A stretch of DNA of 38,947 nucleotides from Oscillospiraceae bacterium (GCA_009784085.1 WRCJ01000003.1:1-38947); one strand, 5' to 3'; shown: positions 22,687 through 33,046, counted from the stretch's first letter. A program made the numbers and translations. Notes: generated from the letters alone by a model not told the origin.

Positions 22687-25079
22687 CAGATGTATTTGGC
22701 GTATTGGGCGATGCTGCGATCTGCCGCGAACTGCCCGGCGGCGGCGATGTTTTTCAGCGACATGCGGTTCCACAAGTCCGGGTTTTTGTACACCGCAAAG
22801 GCCCGGCGCCGCGCCGCGCAATAGCTGTCAAAGTCGGCGAGCAGGAAGTAGGTGTCCCGCAGTAGCAGGGAGGAGGAGATGTCGCCATACGACACGCCGT
22901 CGGAAAACCCGCAGGCGATGCGGTCAACCACCCGCTTGAGGTCTGGGGAGTGGTTGTAATACTGCATGGGCTCGTAGCCTCCGCTGTGCAAGCGGGAGAC
23001 CTCGTCGGCGCGTAAGCCGAACAGGAAGAAATTGTCCGGGCCCACCAGTTCCTCGATCTCCACGTTGGCGCCGTCCAGCGTCCCCATGGTCAACGCCCCG
23101 TTGAGCATTAGCTTCATGTTGCTCGTGCCGGAAGCCTCTTTGCCGGCGGTGGAGATCTGCTCGGACAGCTCAGACGCAGGGATGAGCATTTCGGCGAGGG
23201 AAACCCGGTAGTTTTCCAGGAAAACCACCTTGATGCGGCCTTTGACATCCTCGTCGTTGTTGATTTGCTCCGCCAAGCTCCAGATCAGCTGGATGATGCG
23301 CTTGGCCATGAGATAGCCGGATGCCGATTTCGCGCCGAACAGGAACGTGACGGGCGTCATGTCCAAGTTGGGGTTGTCGCGCAGATCGTTGTAGAGCTTC
23401 ACGATGTGCATGACGTTGAGCAATTGCCGCTTGTACTCATGCATGCGCTTGATCTGCACGTCGAGGAGCGAGTTGGGATCGATCAAGATGCCGCTGCTCT
23501 TCTGGATGAAGGCGGCTAGTTTTTCCTTGTTGCGGCGTTTGATGAGGGCCAGCTTGTCCAAGACATCGCGGTCCCCCATGTACCGCTCCAGCTTGAGCAG
23601 ATCGTAAGGCCGCGTCAGGCAGTCGTCGCCGCATAGCTCCCGCACAAGCTCATACAGGCCGGGGTTGATCTGCGCCAGCCATCTCCGGTGGTCGATGCCG
23701 TTGGTGATATTGAAGAACTTTTGCGGCGCGCGGCTGTAGGCATCGGAAAAGACATACGTACGCAGGATGTGGGTGTGCAGTTCAGACACGCCGTTGATGG
23801 CAAAACACGCGCATAAGCACAGGTTGGCCATGCGCAGTTCGCCGTCCCAAATGATGGCGCTGTTTTCCTGCTGTTCGTTGTCGTAGTGATAGACATCCCG
23901 CAATTCTCTCTGGAAGCGGTCGTTGATTTCGCGCAAGATAAGCCAAATACGGGGCAGTAGCATCTCGATGAGGGGTTGCGGCCAGCATTCCAACGCCTCC
24001 GCCATGACCGTGTGGTTGGTGTAGGCTACCGTATGCGTAACAATGTACCACGCCTCGTCCCAGTCCATGCCCTCCTCGTCGAGGAGGATGCGCATAAGCT
24101 CCGGGATGGCCAGCGTGGGGTGCGTGTCGTTGATCTGGATGACATGCCGCAAGTGGAAATCGCGCAACGTCCCATGCCGGCTACGGTGGACGCGGACGAT
24201 AGATTGTATTGTCGCCGACACCAAAAAGTATTGTTGCCGCAGGCGCAGCAACTTGCCCTCGAAGTGGTTGTCCTCCGGATACAGCACCTTGGATATGACT
24301 TCGGCCATCGCGTTTTGCTCTACCGCACGCAGGTACTCCCCCCGGGAAAAGAGAGACATGTCAAACTGCACGGGGGACTTAGAGTCCCACAGCCGCAAGG
24401 TATTGACATGCTGTGTGTCGTAGCCGGAAATGACCATGTCCATGGGGACGGCCAGCACGGAGGTAAAGCCCTGGTAATACGGCTGTGCGCGGCCATCCTC
24501 CCAGCGCATCTCGACATGCCCGCCGAACTTCACCTCCACGGTTTCGTCCATGCGGGGCAGTAGCCAGACATCGCCGGTCTCCATCCACGGGTCGGGCAGT
24601 TCCACCTGCTGGCCCTCCACAATCTTTTGCCGAAAGATGCCATAGTGGTAGCAGATGGAGTATCCGGTCGCCGGGATATCCAATGTGGTCATGGAGTCCA
24701 GGTAGCAGGCCGCCAAACGGCCCAAGCCGCCGTTTCCCAGGCCGGCGTCGGCTTCGGCCTCGAAGATATCGTCCGGGTCCACTTCCAGGTAGCGCAAGGC
24801 GGATATGATATCGTCCAGCATCTCCAAGTTGTAGGCGTTTTTCCGAAGGGATTGGCCCAGCAGGAATTCGAGGGAAAGATAATGCACCTGCCGTTTGTCG
24901 CTTTTTTTCCTTTCCTCGGTCCCCACGGCCAAGCCAGCCGACATGCGATCCCGCACCAGCATGGCGCAAGCTTTGAAGAGTTGTTCTGTTGAGGCTTCGG
25001 GTATTTCCCTGCCAAATTGATGTCGTACCTTATCGGCAATTACATTGGCCAAGTCTATTTGTGTACCTGAATAAGCCAT
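22668..25079 (-). CDS. glgP: Glycogen phosphorylase
   Basis: 803 residues, full family length, with GAGGAG 6 bases before the ATG. It releases glucose-1-phosphate from alpha-1,4-glucan ends using inorganic phosphate and PLP. Family landmarks: GLGNGGLGRLAACYLDSMTT, HVIQINDTHPTLAIPELMRI, FNITNGIDHRRWLAQINPGL, and the PLP site EASGTSNMK with Lys656 followed by LNGALTMGTLDGANVEI. Last gene of the operon; glgA ends 20 bp upstream. Substrate could be glycogen or maltodextrins, but the setting favours glycogen. Confidence 0.97.
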   Translation of the reverse strand: MAYSGTQIDLANVIADKVRHQFGREIPEASTEQLFKACAMLVRDRMSAGLAVGTEERKKSDKRQVHYLSLEFLLGQSLRKNAYNLEMLDDIISALRYLEVDPDDIFEAEADAGLGNGGLGRLAACYLDSMTTLDIPATGYSICYHYGIFRQKIVEGQQVELPDPWMETGDVWLLPRMDETVEVKFGGHVEMRWEDGRAQPYYQGFTSVLAVPMDMVISGYDTQHVNTLRLWDSKSPVQFDMSLFSRGEYLRAVEQNAMAEVISKVLYPEDNHFEGKLLRLRQQYFLVSATIQSIVRVHRSRHGTLRDFHLRHVIQINDTHPTLAIPELMRILLDEEGMDWDEAWYIVTHTVAYTNHTVMAEALECWPQPLIEMLLPRIWLILREINDRFQRELRDVYHYDNEQQENSAIIWDGELRMANLCLCACFAINGVSELHTHILRTYVFSDAYSRAPQKFFNITNGIDHRRWLAQINPGLYELVRELCGDDCLTRPYDLLKLERYMGDRDVLDKLALIKRRNKEKLAAFIQKSSGILIDPNSLLDVQIKRMHEYKRQLLNVMHIVKLYNDLRDNPNLDMTPVTFLFGAKSASGYLMAKRIIQLIWSLAEQINNDEDVKGRIKVVFLENYRVSLAEMLIPASELSEQISTAGKEASGTSNMKLMLNGALTMGTLDGANVEIEELVGPDNFFLFGLRADEVSRLHSGGYEPMQYYNHSPDLKRVVDRIACGFSDGVSYGDISSSLLLRDTYFLLADFDSYCAARRRAFAVYKNPDLWNRMSLKNIAAAGQFAADRSIAQYAKYIWGVGTK

Positions 25080-25099
25080 GTGATCTCCTCATTTTGGTA

Positions 25100-26539
25100 T
25101 TATCTTTTTCCCGTCAATTGGCGGTACAGCGCCATATATTTGGCGGCTGGCTCCGTCCAATCGAAGGACAGGGACATAATGCGTTTTTGTATGGTCAACC
25201 ATGTTTCGCGGTCGTTGTAGGTGGAAATGGCTTGTTGCAAGGTCTGCACCATGTCGCTCGCGTTGTAGTTGGCAAAGGTGAAGCCGGCGCCCTCGCCGGT
25301 TTCGGTGTTGTAGGCCGCCACCGTGTCCCGCAGGCCGCCGGTCTCGCGCACGACAGGTACCACGCCATAGCGCAGGGCCATCATCTGCGACAAACCGCAA
25401 GGCTCCGCCTGGGAGGGCATCAGAAAGATATCGGCGCCGCCGAAGATCTTCATGGCCAGCCCGAAATTGATCATGATATTGGCCGACAGGCGGCCGGAAA
25501 AATTGTTCTGCGCGTTGGCGAACAACTGCTCGAAATGCCAGTCGCCCCGGCCCAGCACGACAAATTGTATCGGCATTTCCATGATACTATCCAGCGACGC
25601 GGCCACCAGATCCAGCCCCTTGTGTTCGACCAGGCGGCTGACCATGGCGACGATGGGGATGCTCTCGTCCTGGTTCAACCCCAATATCTGTTGCAAGTCC
25701 AGTTTGTTGTACACCTTGTCCACGACGGTTTCCGGCGAATAACAATGCGCCAGGTTCGGGTCCGTTTGCGGATCGTACAGCTTGGTGTCGATGCCGTTGA
25801 GGATGCCGGTCAGCTTGTCGCTGTTGTTCTTGATAACCTGCTCCAAGCCGTGGGCATAGAAGGGGAACTGCAGTTCGTCGGCGTAGGAGGGGCTGACCGT
25901 GGTCACCCAGTCGGCGCACTCGATGGCGCCCTTGAGCAGTGAGATCCCTGTCCCGTAGCGCAACGTCCCGTCGTCCACCAGCGAGGCGGGCAGTGCGAAA
26001 AGCTCGTCGGCCAGTTCGGCGCCGAAACGGCCCTGGTACTCGATGTTGTGGATGGTAAGTACGGTCTTTATGCTGTCGTAGAGGGGATCCCCGGCCCGGG
26101 CGCGGCGGATGTAAATCGGGATGAGGGATGTTTGCCAATCGTTGACATGCACCACGTCGGGCGTCCAGTCCAGCTGGGGCAGTAGGTCGGTGACAGCCTT
26201 GCAGAAGAAGGCGAAGCGTTCGCCGTCGTCGTAGTGGCCGTAGATTTCGCTACGCTTAAAGTAGTACTCGTTGTCGATAAAATAATAGACAACGCCGTCC
26301 TTCTTCATCTCGAACAGCCCGCAGTACAGGTTGCGCCAAGCTAAGCTGATGTAAATGTATTTCACGAACTTCATTTTGGCGCGCCAGGATGGGTTGATGC
26401 TCCCGTACAAGGGCATGACCAAACGGATCGACACCCCCCGTCTGGCCGCCAGCGTCTTGGGCAACGCGGCCAACACATCGGCTAGCCCCCCCGTCTTCGC
26501 AAAGGGCGCGCACTCACTTGTGGCGTAGAGAACCTTCAT
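25100..26539 (-). CDS. glgA: Glycogen synthase (ADP-glucose, GT5)
   Basis: 479 residues from the ATG at 26539 (GGGAGG upstream; the ATG at 26557 sits on that site). Transfers glucose from ADP-glucose to growing alpha-1,4 chains. Landmarks: MKVLYATSECAPFAKTGGLA (nucleotide-binding KTGGL), HVNDWQTSLIPIYIRR, TIHNIEYQGRFG, NGIDTKLYDP, and PSQAEPCGLSQM with the catalytic-site Glu. The GT-B fold is complete. Sits between the zinc-ribbon gene and glgP. Confidence 0.97.
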   Translation of the reverse strand: MKVLYATSECAPFAKTGGLADVLAALPKTLAARRGVSIRLVMPLYGSINPSWRAKMKFVKYIYISLAWRNLYCGLFEMKKDGVVYYFIDNEYYFKRSEIYGHYDDGERFAFFCKAVTDLLPQLDWTPDVVHVNDWQTSLIPIYIRRARAGDPLYDSIKTVLTIHNIEYQGRFGAELADELFALPASLVDDGTLRYGTGISLLKGAIECADWVTTVSPSYADELQFPFYAHGLEQVIKNNSDKLTGILNGIDTKLYDPQTDPNLAHCYSPETVVDKVYNKLDLQQILGLNQDESIPIVAMVSRLVEHKGLDLVAASLDSIMEMPIQFVVLGRGDWHFEQLFANAQNNFSGRLSANIMINFGLAMKIFGGADIFLMPSQAEPCGLSQMMALRYGVVPVVRETGGLRDTVAAYNTETGEGAGFTFANYNASDMVQTLQQAISTYNDRETWLTIQKRIMSLSFDWTEPAAKYMALYRQLTGKR

Positions 26540-26617
26540 CTTCGTAAATCCTCCCATTGTGGGCGCCCTTATGTGTGATGTCGGGGCGCGTTTGTTATCT
26601 AGTTATTGATACATGAA

Positions 26618-27613
26618 CTATCGCGTGTTTTTTGCGTGGGCGAAGGGGAACGCCAAGGTGTAACATAAATATCCAAGTGTGCATGCGATGTAGTAGACGA
26701 GAAAGATTTCATATCTGAAATCGACAGCAAAGCCGCTCACTATGGAAAGAATATTCATGAAGAAAATACCTGCGGATACGGCAAAGGTAATCCCCCCCAC
26801 CAGGAAAAAGGCGCGCATACCGCCCCTTGTCCTGGCAAACAACGCGATCCCGCCAACAAACAGACAGGAGAGGTACAAAACGGTCAGCGAATAATCCAGG
26901 ATGTATTGCATTTTGGGGTCATAGGAAAATAGCCGTATTATACTATAAGACGAACTCTGCAGGCTCATAGCCGCGGCAGTGATTGTCATGATGACGCGCA
27001 CAAAGCCCCGCCTTCGGGCGGCGAACAGATATAGCCCAAAAATCAAGAAAACATATAACAACGGGCTAACGCTCGTAAAGGTGAGAAGCCACCTACCGGT
27101 CCAATGGAACGCGAAACTGAGCAAATTGATGAGACTGTATATGGTAGCGAGGCCACTGCCAATCGCGCACGGGATATGCGAAAAGTCATGCCGCGTGGCG
27201 AGGGCGCCCGAGGGCGACATAGGCGGCATGGGCATGACTGGCGGCGGCATGGGCGGCATAGGTGCCGGTGGCGATACAGGCGACATGGGTGGCCTGGGTG
27301 GCATGGCCGATGAGGCCATGGGTGGCCCGGGCGGCGGTGGCGATGGCCTGGGCGGCGGCGCGGCCACCGCTCCCGAAGGGGGCATGTATGGTTGCGGGCG
27401 GGGCGCCACCCGCGAAGGCGGCTGGGCCGGCTGGACGGGCGCAACCGGCGTACCCGGCGTACCCGGCTGGACCGGCGTGGCTGGTCTGGCAACCGGCTGG
27501 ACCGGCGTACCCGGCGCACCCGGCGAGGCTTGCGTCCCGTCCTTCCGCGCCCCGCAATGGGGACAAAAACCAGCCGTTTCATTCATCGTTCGACCACAGT
27601 TGATGCAAAACAT
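26618..27613 (-). CDS. Zinc-ribbon, proline-rich multipass membrane protein
   Basis: 331 residues. The N-terminus MFCINCGRTMNETAGFCPHC carries a zinc ribbon (Cys3, Cys6, Cys17, Cys20). Residues about 25-145 are almost pure Pro/Ala/Gly/Met/Val low complexity (PGTPVQPV, PPMPPPVMPMPP) built from short DNA repeats. The C-terminal half holds about six hydrophobic helices. No enzyme motif is seen and no family is recognised beyond the zinc ribbon. It lies inside the glycogen operon between glgD and glgA, with gaps of about 80 bp on each side, so it is likely cotranscribed. A scaffolding or membrane-tethering role is a guess. Confidence 0.7.
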   Translation of the reverse strand: MFCINCGRTMNETAGFCPHCGARKDGTQASPGAPGTPVQPVARPATPVQPGTPGTPVAPVQPAQPPSRVAPRPQPYMPPSGAVAAPPPRPSPPPPGPPMASSAMPPRPPMSPVSPPAPMPPMPPPVMPMPPMSPSGALATRHDFSHIPCAIGSGLATIYSLINLLSFAFHWTGRWLLTFTSVSPLLYVFLIFGLYLFAARRRGFVRVIMTITAAAMSLQSSSYSIIRLFSYDPKMQYILDYSLTVLYLSCLFVGGIALFARTRGGMRAFFLVGGITFAVSAGIFFMNILSIVSGFAVDFRYEIFLVYYIACTLGYLCYTLAFPFAHAKNTR

Positions 27614-27693
27614 GGGCGTTCTCCTCCTCGCAAAATCAGAAAATCAGCTGTTCAGCTATTTAAATTCATCATTTACATCACATCAAATTCACA

Positions 27694-28818
27694 TCACACG
27701 ATACTGCCCTTCCCGATGGCTATCGGATACGTGGCATGCCCCATCAACATGCGGCCGGGGCCGATGACGACCTCTTTGTCGGTGATGGCGTACCCCAGGA
27801 TGGCGCCTGCCGAGACCTTCGTGTCCTGCATCAGGATGCTGTTGTGGACACGGGCGCCGGATTCGATGCGCACGCCCCGGAAGATGACGCTGTTTTCCAC
27901 ATCGCCCTCGATAAAGCAACCGTCGGCCACCAAGCAGTTGCTGACCCTGGCGGCGGGCGCGTAGTACGTGGACGTGTCGTCGCGCACCTTGGTTTTGACG
28001 GGCCGGTCCTTCAAAAACAGGGAGGCGCGCACCTCCGCCCGCAACATACTCATATTGTGCTCAAAATAGGAAGCCACCGTGGACATGCGCGCGGCAAAGC
28101 CGTTGAAAACGTAGCCGGACACCTTCAGCGTCCCCAACATGCCCTGGAGGACATCGCGCTCGAAGTCGTACAGGTTGTGGGCGGCGCAATGGGCCACCAG
28201 CGTCTCGAGTAGCTTTTTGGAAAGGATATACACCCCCAACGATTCCGTCGTATCGAGCATGTCCCTGCCGCGGGCAATGTCGGTGACGATATCATCGTCG
28301 TCCATCTGCAAGAAGCAGGCGCATTCGGCCTGGCCCAGCCGACGGGGGGTACACAACGCGGTGATGTCGGCGCCGTTGGCGATGTGATGCCGAAGGGCGT
28401 CCTCCAGCGGGAGGTTGGCCACCAGGCAACCCTCGGCGAGCACCACGTACTCCTGGCGGATATGGGACAGGTAGGAGGTGATGTCGAACAGGGCGGCCAT
28501 GCTACCCAAGAACACGCCCTCGTAAGGGCCCTTGCCCGCGAAGCTAAAGGGAGGCAAGAGGCGCAGACCGCCCCGCTTGCGGGACAGATCCCAGTCCTTG
28601 CCCGAACCCAGGTGATCGAGCAGGGATTGGTAGTTTTCGCGCATGATCACCCCCACGTCGGTGATCCCGGCGCCCACCATATTGGAGAGCATAAAGTCGA
28701 TGACCCGGTAGCGCCCGCCAAAGGGCAAAGACGAAACGGATCTGTGTTCCGTCAGCTCCTTGAGGCGCGTGCCGCCGCCGCCGGCATAGGCGAAAATGAG
28801 TCCATGCATATCCTTCAT
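27694..28818 (-). CDS. glgD: Glucose-1-phosphate adenylyltransferase-like regulatory subunit GlgD
   Basis: 374 residues from the ATG at 28818 (GGGGGG upstream; the GTG at 28824 is less likely). Nucleotidyltransferase fold with SVSSLPFGGRYRVIDFMLSN and a left-handed beta-helix end (about 265-370), but the N-terminal pyrophosphorylase loop is degraded (YAGGGGTRLKELTEHRSVSS), as in GlgD subunits of Firmicutes, which modulate GlgC in a heteromer. Starts 15 bp after glgC. Acetyl and dimer contacts cannot be judged. Confidence 0.94.
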   Translation of the reverse strand: MKDMHGLIFAYAGGGGTRLKELTEHRSVSSLPFGGRYRVIDFMLSNMVGAGITDVGVIMRENYQSLLDHLGSGKDWDLSRKRGGLRLLPPFSFAGKGPYEGVFLGSMAALFDITSYLSHIRQEYVVLAEGCLVANLPLEDALRHHIANGADITALCTPRRLGQAECACFLQMDDDDIVTDIARGRDMLDTTESLGVYILSKKLLETLVAHCAAHNLYDFERDVLQGMLGTLKVSGYVFNGFAARMSTVASYFEHNMSMLRAEVRASLFLKDRPVKTKVRDDTSTYYAPAARVSNCLVADGCFIEGDVENSVIFRGVRIESGARVHNSILMQDTKVSAGAILGYAITDKEVVIGPGRMLMGHATYPIAIGKGSIV

Positions 28819-28833
28819 CGTCACAGCCCCCCG

Positions 28834-30042
28834 TTAGCGAATATCGCAGCGAGCCATGGCCCGCGGCCCCAGTACGACGCCCGGCCCGATGGTCACCGAA
28901 GACGCCACAATAGCCAGCCCCCACTCTTCGGGCGGCACGCCGCTGGGATCGCCGCCGATCTTGGCGCCGCGCTCGATGACGGCGTCCTCGGCGACAATGG
29001 CGTACTCCACCACGGCATCTTCCTCAATAATGGCGCCCGGCATCACGATGGAATACTTCACCCGCGCCCCCGGCGCCACCTTGACATCCGTGAACAGGAC
29101 GGAATTCTCCACCGAACCATACACCTCGCAACCCTCGCTGACCACCGCGTGGGAAATCTGGGCTTCGGCGCCCACAAAATGCGGCGGCGCCGAGTTGGGC
29201 CGGGAGTATATCCGCCAAGTGGGATCGAAGATGTTCAGATCGCTTATGTCGCCTCCCGAGGCCAGCAGATCCATGTTCGCCTCCCACAGGCTGTCGATGG
29301 TGCCGACATCTTTCCAATAGCCTTTGAAGCGATAGGCATAGAGGGATTCGCCGGCGGCAAGCATGGCCGGGATGATGTCGGCGCCGAAATCATTCGATGA
29401 GTTCGGGTTCTGGTCGTCGTCCAGCAGGTAGGATTTCAGCTTTTTCCAGTTGAATACGTATACGCCCATGGAGGCCAGGTTGCTTTTCGGCTCGCGCGGC
29501 TTCTCCTCGAAGCCCACGATGCATCCGTCGGTTCTGGTGCTTAGAATGCCAAAACGAGACGCATCGTCGGGCGGCACCTCGATGACGGCGATGGTGCAGT
29601 CCGCGGCGTTGCTTTTATGATAGTTTATCATCTTGGCGTAGTTCATTTTGTAGATGTGGTCGCCGGACAGAACCAGCACCAAGTCGGGATCGTAGGTCTC
29701 GATGAATTCGATGTTCTGGAAGACGGCGTTGGCCGTCCCTTTGTACCATTCCCCGCCCTGCTTTTTCACGAAAGGCGGCAACACCCGCGCGCCGCCCTCC
29801 AGCCGGTCGAGATCCCAAGGCAGGCCGGATCCGATATAGGCGTTGAGCTCGTGGGGTTGGTATTGGGTCAGGATGCCCACCGTGTCGATCTTTGAATTGG
29901 CGCAGTTGGACAGGGGGAAGTCGATGATGCGGTACTTGCCCCCATACGGGACAGCCGGCTTTGCGACATTGGCGGTCAGCACATACAGCCGGCTACCCTG
30001 CCCGCCGGCCAGCAACATCGCCACGCATTCTTTCTTTCTCAC
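28834..30042 (-). CDS. glgC: Glucose-1-phosphate adenylyltransferase
   Basis: 402 residues; starts GTG at 30042 (GGGAG 8 bases upstream), overlapping the glgB stop by 4 bp (GTGA). Makes ADP-glucose from ATP and glucose-1-phosphate, the committed step of glycogen synthesis. Landmarks: [40 protein letters not shown], the [13 protein letters not shown] active site, and the GFEEKP loop; the C-terminal part is a left-handed beta helix. Allosteric residues cannot be assigned by eye. Confidence 0.97.
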   Translation of the reverse strand: MRKKECVAMLLAGGQGSRLYVLTANVAKPAVPYGGKYRIIDFPLSNCANSKIDTVGILTQYQPHELNAYIGSGLPWDLDRLEGGARVLPPFVKKQGGEWYKGTANAVFQNIEFIETYDPDLVLVLSGDHIYKMNYAKMINYHKSNAADCTIAVIEVPPDDASRFGILSTRTDGCIVGFEEKPREPKSNLASMGVYVFNWKKLKSYLLDDDQNPNSSNDFGADIIPAMLAAGESLYAYRFKGYWKDVGTIDSLWEANMDLLASGGDISDLNIFDPTWRIYSRPNSAPPHFVGAEAQISHAVVSEGCEVYGSVENSVLFTDVKVAPGARVKYSIVMPGAIIEEDAVVEYAIVAEDAVIERGAKIGGDPSGVPPEEWGLAIVASSVTIGPGVVLGPRAMARCDIR

Positions 30043-32057
30043 GTTACTCGCTCCCCTTCCCCGTCCCCGTCACCGGCATCGTCACCGGCATCGTCACCGT
30101 CACTGTCATCAGGTTTCGGTTCTATTTTCATTTCTATTTCAGCATCACAGCGTTCGTATTCCAGCAACACAGCGCCGAAGGGGGGGAGGGTGAAGGTAAA
30201 GCTATGGGGGAAATCCAGCCACTCGTCGGGTTTTGTGCTGATGATGCTGGGCAATTCGCAACCCCAGCCGCCGAAACGGCTGTCGTCCGAGTTGAGCAGC
30301 ACCCGGTAGTCGCCGGGATCCGGCACGCCCAGCCGGTAGTCGTCCCGTTGCAAGGGGGAAAAATTGAAAACGGCGACAATTTGGTTCCCGTCCTCGTCCA
30401 TGCGGCGGTAAGCCAGCGTGTTGCCCTGGTAGTCCCCGTGGTTCAGCCACCCAAAACCCTTCCAGTCGCAATCGCATTGCCAAAAAGCGGGGTAGCGCAG
30501 ATAGAGATGGTTGAGTGCTTTGACATATTCCCTGAGCTGGCGGTGCCTGTCGTAGCCAAGCAGTTCCCAGTCCAAGCCCTGGTAGAAATTCCATTCATTG
30601 AACTGCCCGAATTCGCCGCCCATGAAATGCAACTTCTTGCCGGGGTGGGTCATCATATAGGTCCAAAAAACGCGCGTGCCGGCAAACTTGTCGTCATAGT
30701 AGCCGGGCATTTTATTGAGGAGCGATCCCTTGCCATGGACCACCTCGTCATGCGAGATCGGCAAGATATAATTCTCCGAAAAGGCATACATCAGCGAGAA
30801 TGTCATGTCTTTATGGTTGAATTGCCGAAAAACCGGATCCAGCTTGGCGTAATGTAGCGCGTCGTTCATCCAACCCATGTTCCATTTGAAATTAAACCCC
30901 AGGCCCCCCACATGGGACGGCTTGGTGACCATGGGCCAAGCGGTCGACTCCTCCGCTATCATCAAGGCGTCCGGGAACGACGCGAAGACTTGATCGTTGA
31001 GCGTGCGCAGGAAACTGATGGATTCCAAGTTCTCCCGGCCGCCGTGGATGTTGGGCCTCCACTCGCCGTTTTGGCGGGAATAATCCAGGTACAGCATGGA
31101 AGCCACGGCGTCCACCCGCAAACCGTCGATGTGGTATTTGTCCAGCCAAAACACCGCCGAAGACATCAAAAAGGATCGTACCTCGTTGCGCCCGTAGTCG
31201 AAAACGCGGGTACCCCATTCCCTGTGCTCCATCTTGAGCGGGTCGCCGTATTCGTAGCAATACGTGCCGTCGAATTCTACCAGGCCGTGGGCATCCTTGG
31301 GGAAATGGGCGGGCGTCCAGTCCAGGATGATGCCAAGGCCGGCTTGATGGAAGCGGTCGACGAAGGACATGAACTCATGGGGCGTGCCAAACCGGGAGGT
31401 CGGCGCGAAAAAGCCGGTGACCTGATAGCCCCAGGAATCGTCCAAGGGGTGCTCCAATATGGGCAACAGCTCGACGTGGGTAAAGCCCATCTCAGTGGCA
31501 TAGGGGATGAGCCGGTCGGCGATTTCGCCGTAGGAGAGCAGGCCGCCGTCCTCGCGCCGCTGCCAGGAACCCAAATGGACTTCGTAAATGTTGATGGGCC
31601 TGTCGTAGGGTTCCTGCCGCGAGTCCATCCATTGCTTGTCGCCCCAAGTGTAACCGTCCAGGTTGAACAACTTGGACGCGGTACCCGGGCGGTGTTCGGC
31701 GTGGTAAGCGTACGGGTCGGCCTTTTCGAGCTGCCAACCCAGCGTGGTGTCGATGGCGTATTTGTAGTTGTCGTAGATTTGCATGCCGGGGATAAAACCT
31801 TCCCAAACGCCGTCGGATACTTTCTCCATCACGTGGCGCGACCTGTCCCAGTCGTTAAAATCACCGATGATGGAAACCCGCCGGGCATCGGGCGCCCACA
31901 CGCGGAACAGCGCGCCGGAAACACCATCGCGCACGACTATCCGCGAACCCAAAAACTCATAGGCGCGGCTGTCCGATCCTTGGTGGAACAAGAACAGGTG
32001 CAAGCCGAGGGATTCGTCTATCGCCGGGTTTTTCATGCCGGTACCGTCGTTTTTCAC
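30039..32057 (-). CDS. glgB: 1,4-alpha-glucan branching enzyme (GH13)
   Basis: 672 residues, GTG start at 32057 with AAGGAG 7 bases upstream. Introduces alpha-1,6 branches in glycogen. An N-terminal CBM48 (about 40-110, [20 protein letters not shown]) is followed by the GH13 barrel: nucleophile Asp316 in [15 protein letters not shown], acid/base Glu369 in [10 protein letters not shown], and the third Asp in [14 protein letters not shown]. It ends with a beta domain and a low-complexity acidic tail ([15 protein letters not shown]) coded by a 12-bp repeat (30069-30092). Coupled by a GTGA overlap to glgC. Confidence 0.97.
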   Translation of the reverse strand: MKNDGTGMKNPAIDESLGLHLFLFHQGSDSRAYEFLGSRIVVRDGVSGALFRVWAPDARRVSIIGDFNDWDRSRHVMEKVSDGVWEGFIPGMQIYDNYKYAIDTTLGWQLEKADPYAYHAEHRPGTASKLFNLDGYTWGDKQWMDSRQEPYDRPINIYEVHLGSWQRREDGGLLSYGEIADRLIPYATEMGFTHVELLPILEHPLDDSWGYQVTGFFAPTSRFGTPHEFMSFVDRFHQAGLGIILDWTPAHFPKDAHGLVEFDGTYCYEYGDPLKMEHREWGTRVFDYGRNEVRSFLMSSAVFWLDKYHIDGLRVDAVASMLYLDYSRQNGEWRPNIHGGRENLESISFLRTLNDQVFASFPDALMIAEESTAWPMVTKPSHVGGLGFNFKWNMGWMNDALHYAKLDPVFRQFNHKDMTFSLMYAFSENYILPISHDEVVHGKGSLLNKMPGYYDDKFAGTRVFWTYMMTHPGKKLHFMGGEFGQFNEWNFYQGLDWELLGYDRHRQLREYVKALNHLYLRYPAFWQCDCDWKGFGWLNHGDYQGNTLAYRRMDEDGNQIVAVFNFSPLQRDDYRLGVPDPGDYRVLLNSDDSRFGGWGCELPSIISTKPDEWLDFPHSFTFTLPPFGAVLLEYERCDAEIEMKIEPKPDDSDGDDAGDDAGDGDGEGERVT

Positions 32058-32088
32058 AGATAATCTCCTTATTTTGTCTACATCCCTT

Positions 32089-32160
32089 ACGTTGCCTGCG
32101 TCTTTTATGATTGCCTGCGTCTTCTACGTTGCCTACGTCCCTTACGTTGCCTGCGTCTTC
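32089..32160. repeat. About 18-bp repeat, four degenerate copies, over the pduL stop codon
   Basis: Units around ACGTTGCCTGCGTCTTNT run from 32089 to 32160. The last unit encodes the end of PduL (KTQAT) and its TAA (32142-32144); the three others lie between pduL and glgB. Confidence 0.85.
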
Positions 32161-32735
32161 TTGACGACCAAACCGGTCTCCCCGCCGGATAGTCCGGCGG
32201 CGTTGTATTCGTCGATGTCGATGTGCATGCGGGTGCGGAAGCGGGGCGATTCGCGCACAATCACTTCGTCGAATATCAGCGCACGTGGGCCGCCGATTTC
32301 CACCCGCACGACTTCCTTGTCGGACAGCCCGTACAGGGCGGCATCCTCCGGCGTGATATGGATGTGCCTCTTGGCGGCGATGACGCCTTCGGGGACGTCC
32401 ATCGCGCCGCATGGCCCGACCAGGCGGCAGGGGGCCGAGGCGGCGACCTGCCCGCTCTCGCGGATGGGCGGGGCAATGCCCAGCCGGCGCGCGTCGGAGA
32501 GCGACAGCTCGACCTGCGTGTCCGGGCGTTCCGGGCCCAAGATGGATACGCGATCGATCCCGCCCCGGGGGCCCTCCACGCGCACCTTTTCCTCTGTCAG
32601 GAACTGGCCGGGCTGGGATAGCTCGCGGACATTGTGCAAGGCGGCGCCCGGCCCGAACAAGGTGGCCAGCGCCTCGGCGGTCACGTGGACATGGCGGGCC
32701 GACGCCTCGACAATAATATGAAGCTGTGGATACAT
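32142..32735 (-). CDS. pduL: PduL-type phosphotransacylase
   Basis: 197 residues from the ATG at 32735 (AGGAG 11 bases upstream); a GTG at 32747 is an alternative. Zinc-dependent phosphate acyltransferase interconverting acyl-CoA and acyl-phosphate; the stand-alone forms in anaerobes work as phosphotransacetylase. Both tandem domains keep their metal-binding signatures: EASARHVHVT, IAAKRHIHITPEDA, and RMHIDIDEYNAAG. No shell-protein genes are nearby and no N-terminal encapsulation peptide is evident, so it is probably cytosolic. It heads the glycogen operon, 84 bp upstream of glgB. Confidence 0.93.
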   Translation of the reverse strand: MYPQLHIIVEASARHVHVTAEALATLFGPGAALHNVRELSQPGQFLTEEKVRVEGPRGGIDRVSILGPERPDTQVELSLSDARRLGIAPPIRESGQVAASAPCRLVGPCGAMDVPEGVIAAKRHIHITPEDAALYGLSDKEVVRVEIGGPRALIFDEVIVRESPRFRTRMHIDIDEYNAAGLSGGETGLVVKKTQAT

Positions 32736-32978
32736 CGGAAAGGTCACTCCTCATGCGTTGGCCTCGAAAACCGCAGTTGACCGCAGACGACCGTAGTTGT
32801 TTGGGGCGGTTCTTTGCGTGAATTTGAGGCGGCTCTTTTTATTTTACAAGTAATATATCGAAAGAATCGTGCGGAGGATATCGGTTTGCAATCGAAAAAA
32901 GAAGCTGCCGTTATCTTATCATATTTTTATGGCTGTGGCAACACTTTTCGGGGGCCGCGCACACATTGGCGCGATACA
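32736..32978. other. Divergent promoter region between pduL and the XRE gene
   Basis: No gene supported in about 310 bases up to the XRE start. Contains a doubled ACCGCAGTTG/ACCGTAGTTG motif near 32770-32800 and, further on, the XRE promoter. A minus-strand promoter for the glycogen operon is expected here but no convincing boxes were identified. Confidence 0.4.
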
Positions 32979-33007
32979 TTTACAAATTGGAGTTTTTTTG
33001 ATAAAAT
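32979..33007 (+). promoter_or_regulatory. Sigma-A-like promoter for the XRE-Smr genes
   Basis: TTTACA (32979-32984), 17-base spacer, TAAAAT (33002-33007), 39 bases upstream of the XRE start. Confidence 0.75.
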
Positions 33008-33046
33008 AAGCGGGAAGTTATCGGAATGGCTTGGAGGGACCTTCAA

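Noticed and set aside
24989-25942. Plus-strand frame opposite glgA
   Set aside because: No domain resemblance and it overlaps two well supported minus-strand genes.
30912-32063. Long plus-strand frame opposite glgB
   Set aside because: Antisense shadow of a clear branching enzyme; no ribosome site or motif.
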